Below, piece by piece: positions 61,828 to 64,000 of a stretch of DNA of 64,000 bases. Source of the DNA: Pseudomonas sp. Fl4BN1 (GTDB lineage: Bacteria; Pseudomonadota; Gammaproteobacteria; Pseudomonadales; Pseudomonadaceae). The notes under the pieces were generated by a model that saw nothing but the letters and a program-made list of their open reading frames with translations, was not told where the DNA came from and ran no database searches. Position 1 is the stretch's first letter, and every line of letters begins with the position of its first letter. The stretch spans positions 1 to 64,000 of the forward strand of contig NZ_JAAARM010000025.1 of NCBI RefSeq assembly GCF_009908285.1. The letters are read 5' to 3'. The position numbers and the translations under genes are program-made.

Positions 61828-63489
61828 ATGGCCAGACTCGCGCAGTTCTCACCTCCCGCCCACATCCAGGACTTCAGCGACAATCGCGCCCAACAAGAGC
61901 GCATGAACGCCGCCTGGAGCGACAACATCAATCGCTGGGCCAATGCAGCCATGGTGGGTGACATATGGAGCCGGACCAACAACGGACCGCGCCCGGCCTT
62001 CTACAACCCGCTGCTGACCGACACCCCGGACACCAGCGCCAACGCCGCTATCACCTGGAACGCCTTCCCCGGCCGCCTGCAGGCACTGTTCCCGACTCAA
62101 GCCCAGTCCTGGCAGCAATGGGCCGACCAGGGCGTACCCCTGCCCGTCACCACCAACTTGTGCAGCGGTAGCAGCGTCCCCCCTGCGCCCTATTCACCCA
62201 CCGGTCCACGGGGCTGGCAGGACGAATACTGCGAATGGAGCGTGACCCGCAACAGCGCCGGCAAGATCACCAGCGTGATGTTCACCTGTGAAAACCCGGA
62301 ATACTGGATGACCCTGTGGCAGGTTGACCCAGGCAAAGTGCTGCAGATCTACCAGCAAACCATCCACCCTGCGGTGCAACTCTCGGACCTCTGCCTGAGG
62401 GACGCTCTGGGCCAGGTGCTGCTGGACCCGTTGACGGGCGCCCCGTGCTACAACCCGCTGAACAAGTGGAACTGCGGCACCCGCAGCCTGCCGGACAGCG
62501 GCGGCGCCATGCACCTGACCAGTTCCCCCAACACTTTGGGTGCGGAGTACGACCTGGCCGCTTCGGCCACCCTGCCTCGGGAGGACAATCACGAGCCGGT
62601 CACCTCGGCCTCGCGCCTGGTGTGCTTTGCTCGCTACGGCCGGATCGGCCGTCACAGCGATCCGACCATCGGCCAGAACGTCAATCAGTTTGTCAACTAC
62701 ACACCAAGCCTGCCCCTCCCGCAGGCCACCCTGACTGACCCTCCGGGCCTGTACATGCAGACGCCGAACTTCAGCGGTTACCAGAGCCCTGACAACACCC
62801 CGGCAGAAAACTTCTGGACCGTGGTCCGCGGCGACCTGAAAGATCCGAAGGTGCCTGGCGACATCGACCGCATCCTGCATGCAACCTTCAGCGTGCCTCC
62901 CGAGAAGAACTACACCGTCGGCGATATCAAGATCAACGACCAGCCGATCGACTTCGGCTCACAGATCGCCGCGACCATCACCATGGCGCTGATGGCCACG
63001 GTGTTCCCCAACAGCGGGGTCACTCAGACCGCGGTGGGCCGGAGCCTGGACAAAGAGCTCCCGAACCCGGCAGTCAGCGCGCTGCAGCCACTCTCGGTGT
63101 TCAACGCCTACCGGGCTCAGGAGCAGGCCTGCAACGAAGATACGATGTCGATTCCAGTCCTGGCACTGGCCCTCCAACCGGGCCAGCAGGTCAGCAACAT
63201 TGCCCTGCTGCTTGACGGCACGGTTCCTGACGGCGCGGTATTCACGGTGCCGGAGGGCGGGGTCAGCATTCGTATCGATGGCACCCAGCAGCAGCCCACG
63301 GGGGTGTACTTGGTCACGCTCAGCGTCGAGGCCGATGCAGCCATCGGCGACCGCACCATCCTGGCGAGCGTCCCGAGCCTGCCGGCGACACAGCAGGCAG
63401 CCATCGGGCTGTTGACGGTGGGCGGTCCGACACTGGCGACGCGCCAGAGCGCTCCGGTCAAGGCGCCTATACGTCGCGGTCGCGACTGA
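61828..63489 (+). CDS. Large unrecognised protein, 553 aa
   Basis: I do not recognise this family. No signal peptide or membrane helix is seen. Strong local motifs suggest a conserved enzyme or structural domain: EYCEW at 133-137, TCENPEYWMTLWQVDPGKV, YNPLNKWN at 208-215 and GAMHLTSSPNTLGAE at 226-240. The last 130 residues look like a beta-rich accessory domain (NIALLLDGTVPDGAVFTVPEGGVSI, TGVYLVTLSVEADAAIGDRTI). It is rich in Trp and Cys. AAGGAG lies eight bases before the ATG. The next gene probably belongs to the same operon. Confidence 0.85.
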   Translation: MARLAQFSPPAHIQDFSDNRAQQERMNAAWSDNINRWANAAMVGDIWSRTNNGPRPAFYNPLLTDTPDTSANAAITWNAFPGRLQALFPTQAQSWQQWADQGVPLPVTTNLCSGSSVPPAPYSPTGPRGWQDEYCEWSVTRNSAGKITSVMFTCENPEYWMTLWQVDPGKVLQIYQQTIHPAVQLSDLCLRDALGQVLLDPLTGAPCYNPLNKWNCGTRSLPDSGGAMHLTSSPNTLGAEYDLAASATLPREDNHEPVTSASRLVCFARYGRIGRHSDPTIGQNVNQFVNYTPSLPLPQATLTDPPGLYMQTPNFSGYQSPDNTPAENFWTVVRGDLKDPKVPGDIDRILHATFSVPPEKNYTVGDIKINDQPIDFGSQIAATITMALMATVFPNSGVTQTAVGRSLDKELPNPAVSALQPLSVFNAYRAQEQACNEDTMSIPVLALALQPGQQVSNIALLLDGTVPDGAVFTVPEGGVSIRIDGTQQQPTGVYLVTLSVEADAAIGDRTILASVPSLPATQQAAIGLLTVGGPTLATRQSAPVKAPIRRGRD

Positions 63490-63507
63490 GCAAGGCTCTG
63501 CCGCGTG

Positions 63508-63537
63508 GTGCTGTCCGCCTTGGGCGGCGTGCAGCAC
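63508..63537 (+). other. Hairpin between the two unrecognised genes
   Basis: GTGCTG and CAGCAC flank an inner stem CCGCC / GGCGG with a TTG-type loop. It follows the 61828-63489 gene and could reduce read-through into, or stabilise, the next gene's message. Confidence 0.4.
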
Positions 63538-63571
63538 AGCGCGGCACCGTCAGTGACGCCAAGGAGGAATC

Positions 63572-64000
63572 ATGCGCACTCTTTTCGCCCTTGCACTTTG
63601 CCTGCTGCTGGGCCCGCTCGCGGCCCAGGCGGGCAGCGCCAATCCCTGTGGCAGTCCGTTCAACCCGGTGCCGGTGATCCAGCCCGTACAGGCCAGCCCG
63701 CAACTGGCCGCCCAGGATCCGGCCATCGACTGCTTCATGTGGCAGACCATGGTGTACCTGAACTGGCCGGCACAGCCGGGGCAGCGCGGTGTCCCCAACC
63801 CACAGGCCAAGCTCGGCGATCCGGGGCCGACGGTCTGGCAGACCTACAAGGACTACAACGAAGTCTATCTGCCCGGCGGCCAGCAACCGGCGCCCTGGAA
63901 CGATAACTTCCTGACCATGCAACGCCTGGAACTGCGCGGAATGGCAGCGCCACGGCCCTCGATCCGGCTGCTCAACAGCACCAGCAAGGTGTTTGGCGCC
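63572..64000 (+). CDS. Unrecognised secreted protein, 5' part only
   Basis: The frame is open from the ATG at 63572, with AAGGAGG directly upstream, through the window edge (143 codons). A signal peptide spans about residues 1-20 (FALALCLLLGPLAAQAGS). The mature part has AIDCFMWQTMVYLNWP at 51-66, then GDPGPTVWQTYKDYNEVYLPGG at 82-103, a Trp/Tyr-rich pattern with paired cysteines. The family is unknown to me. It probably works with the 553-residue protein just upstream. Confidence 0.85.
   Translation, partial: MRTLFALALCLLLGPLAAQAGSANPCGSPFNPVPVIQPVQASPQLAAQDPAIDCFMWQTMVYLNWPAQPGQRGVPNPQAKLGDPGPTVWQTYKDYNEVYLPGGQQPAPWNDNFLTMQRLELRGMAAPRPSIRLLNSTSKVFGA

Noticed and set aside
1..64000. tRNA, rRNA, CRISPR array, prophage or insertion sequence
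   Set aside because: No tandem spaced repeats, transposase or integrase motifs, or tRNA-like cloverleaf with a CCA end were noticed; the only repeats are two REP pairs. A tool-based scan was not possible.

Overview
The window is a GC-rich, gene-dense chromosomal piece of a Pseudomonas, most likely from the P. fluorescens / protegens / chlororaphis side of the genus. The evidence is gene order known from P. aeruginosa (ldcA, dnaQ, rnhA, methyltransferase, gloB, mltD, nppA1A2BCD, fabI), two Pseudomonas-type REP inverted repeats, a DUF2388 protein, and many c-di-GMP proteins. No rRNA, tRNA, insertion sequence, prophage or CRISPR array was seen. Species assignment is inference from memory of synteny; no search was run.

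Layout. 1-5.3 kb: a small conserved protein, a LysR regulator, an acetyltransferase and lysine decarboxylase (ldcA), and dnaQ. 5.5-10.6 kb: DUF2388 and glycerophosphodiesterase genes set between rnhA and dnaQ, then a methyltransferase, gloB and mltD. 10.8-19.0 kb: a five-gene peptide ABC importer (npp/yej type) running into fabI. 19.2-25.1 kb: a Bcr/CflA efflux pump, a GAF-GGDEF cyclase, nnrS with three NorR-like sites upstream, and a PTS-EIIC/EAL fusion. 25.5-34.3 kb: AraC and LysE genes, an Aer-like chemoreceptor, two acetyltransferases, a PAS-GGDEF cyclase, a DapA-like lyase, RNase T2 and another LysE exporter.

34.5-43.6 kb is the most unusual part. A response regulator with a worn HD-GYP domain is transcribed away from four genes joined by 4-base ATGA overlaps: REC-GGDEF-EAL, a secreted di-heme cytochrome c peroxidase, a membrane histidine kinase with an all-helical sensor region, and a soluble REC-histidine kinase. 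The two REC domains are close relatives. This looks like a peroxide or redox sensing module controlling c-di-GMP, with a peroxidase as a built-in component. A DUF2252 gene follows.

43.6-53.9 kb: a CHASE4-PAS-GGDEF-EAL protein, a NudK-like hydrolase fused to a DUF4406-like domain and overlapping a SUKH (SMI1/KNR4) gene, azlCD, fabV (a second enoyl-ACP reductase), an LprI-like lipoprotein-size secreted protein, a solute-binding protein and two small unknown genes.

54.0-61.3 kb: a tetronate catabolic locus related to E. coli ygbI-N: DeoR regulator, secreted alpha/beta hydrolase, otnI, GntP permease, otnC, otnK and ltnD, predicted to bring L-threonate to dihydroxyacetone phosphate. 61.8 kb to the end: two genes of a family I do not recognise, the second secreted and cut by the window edge.
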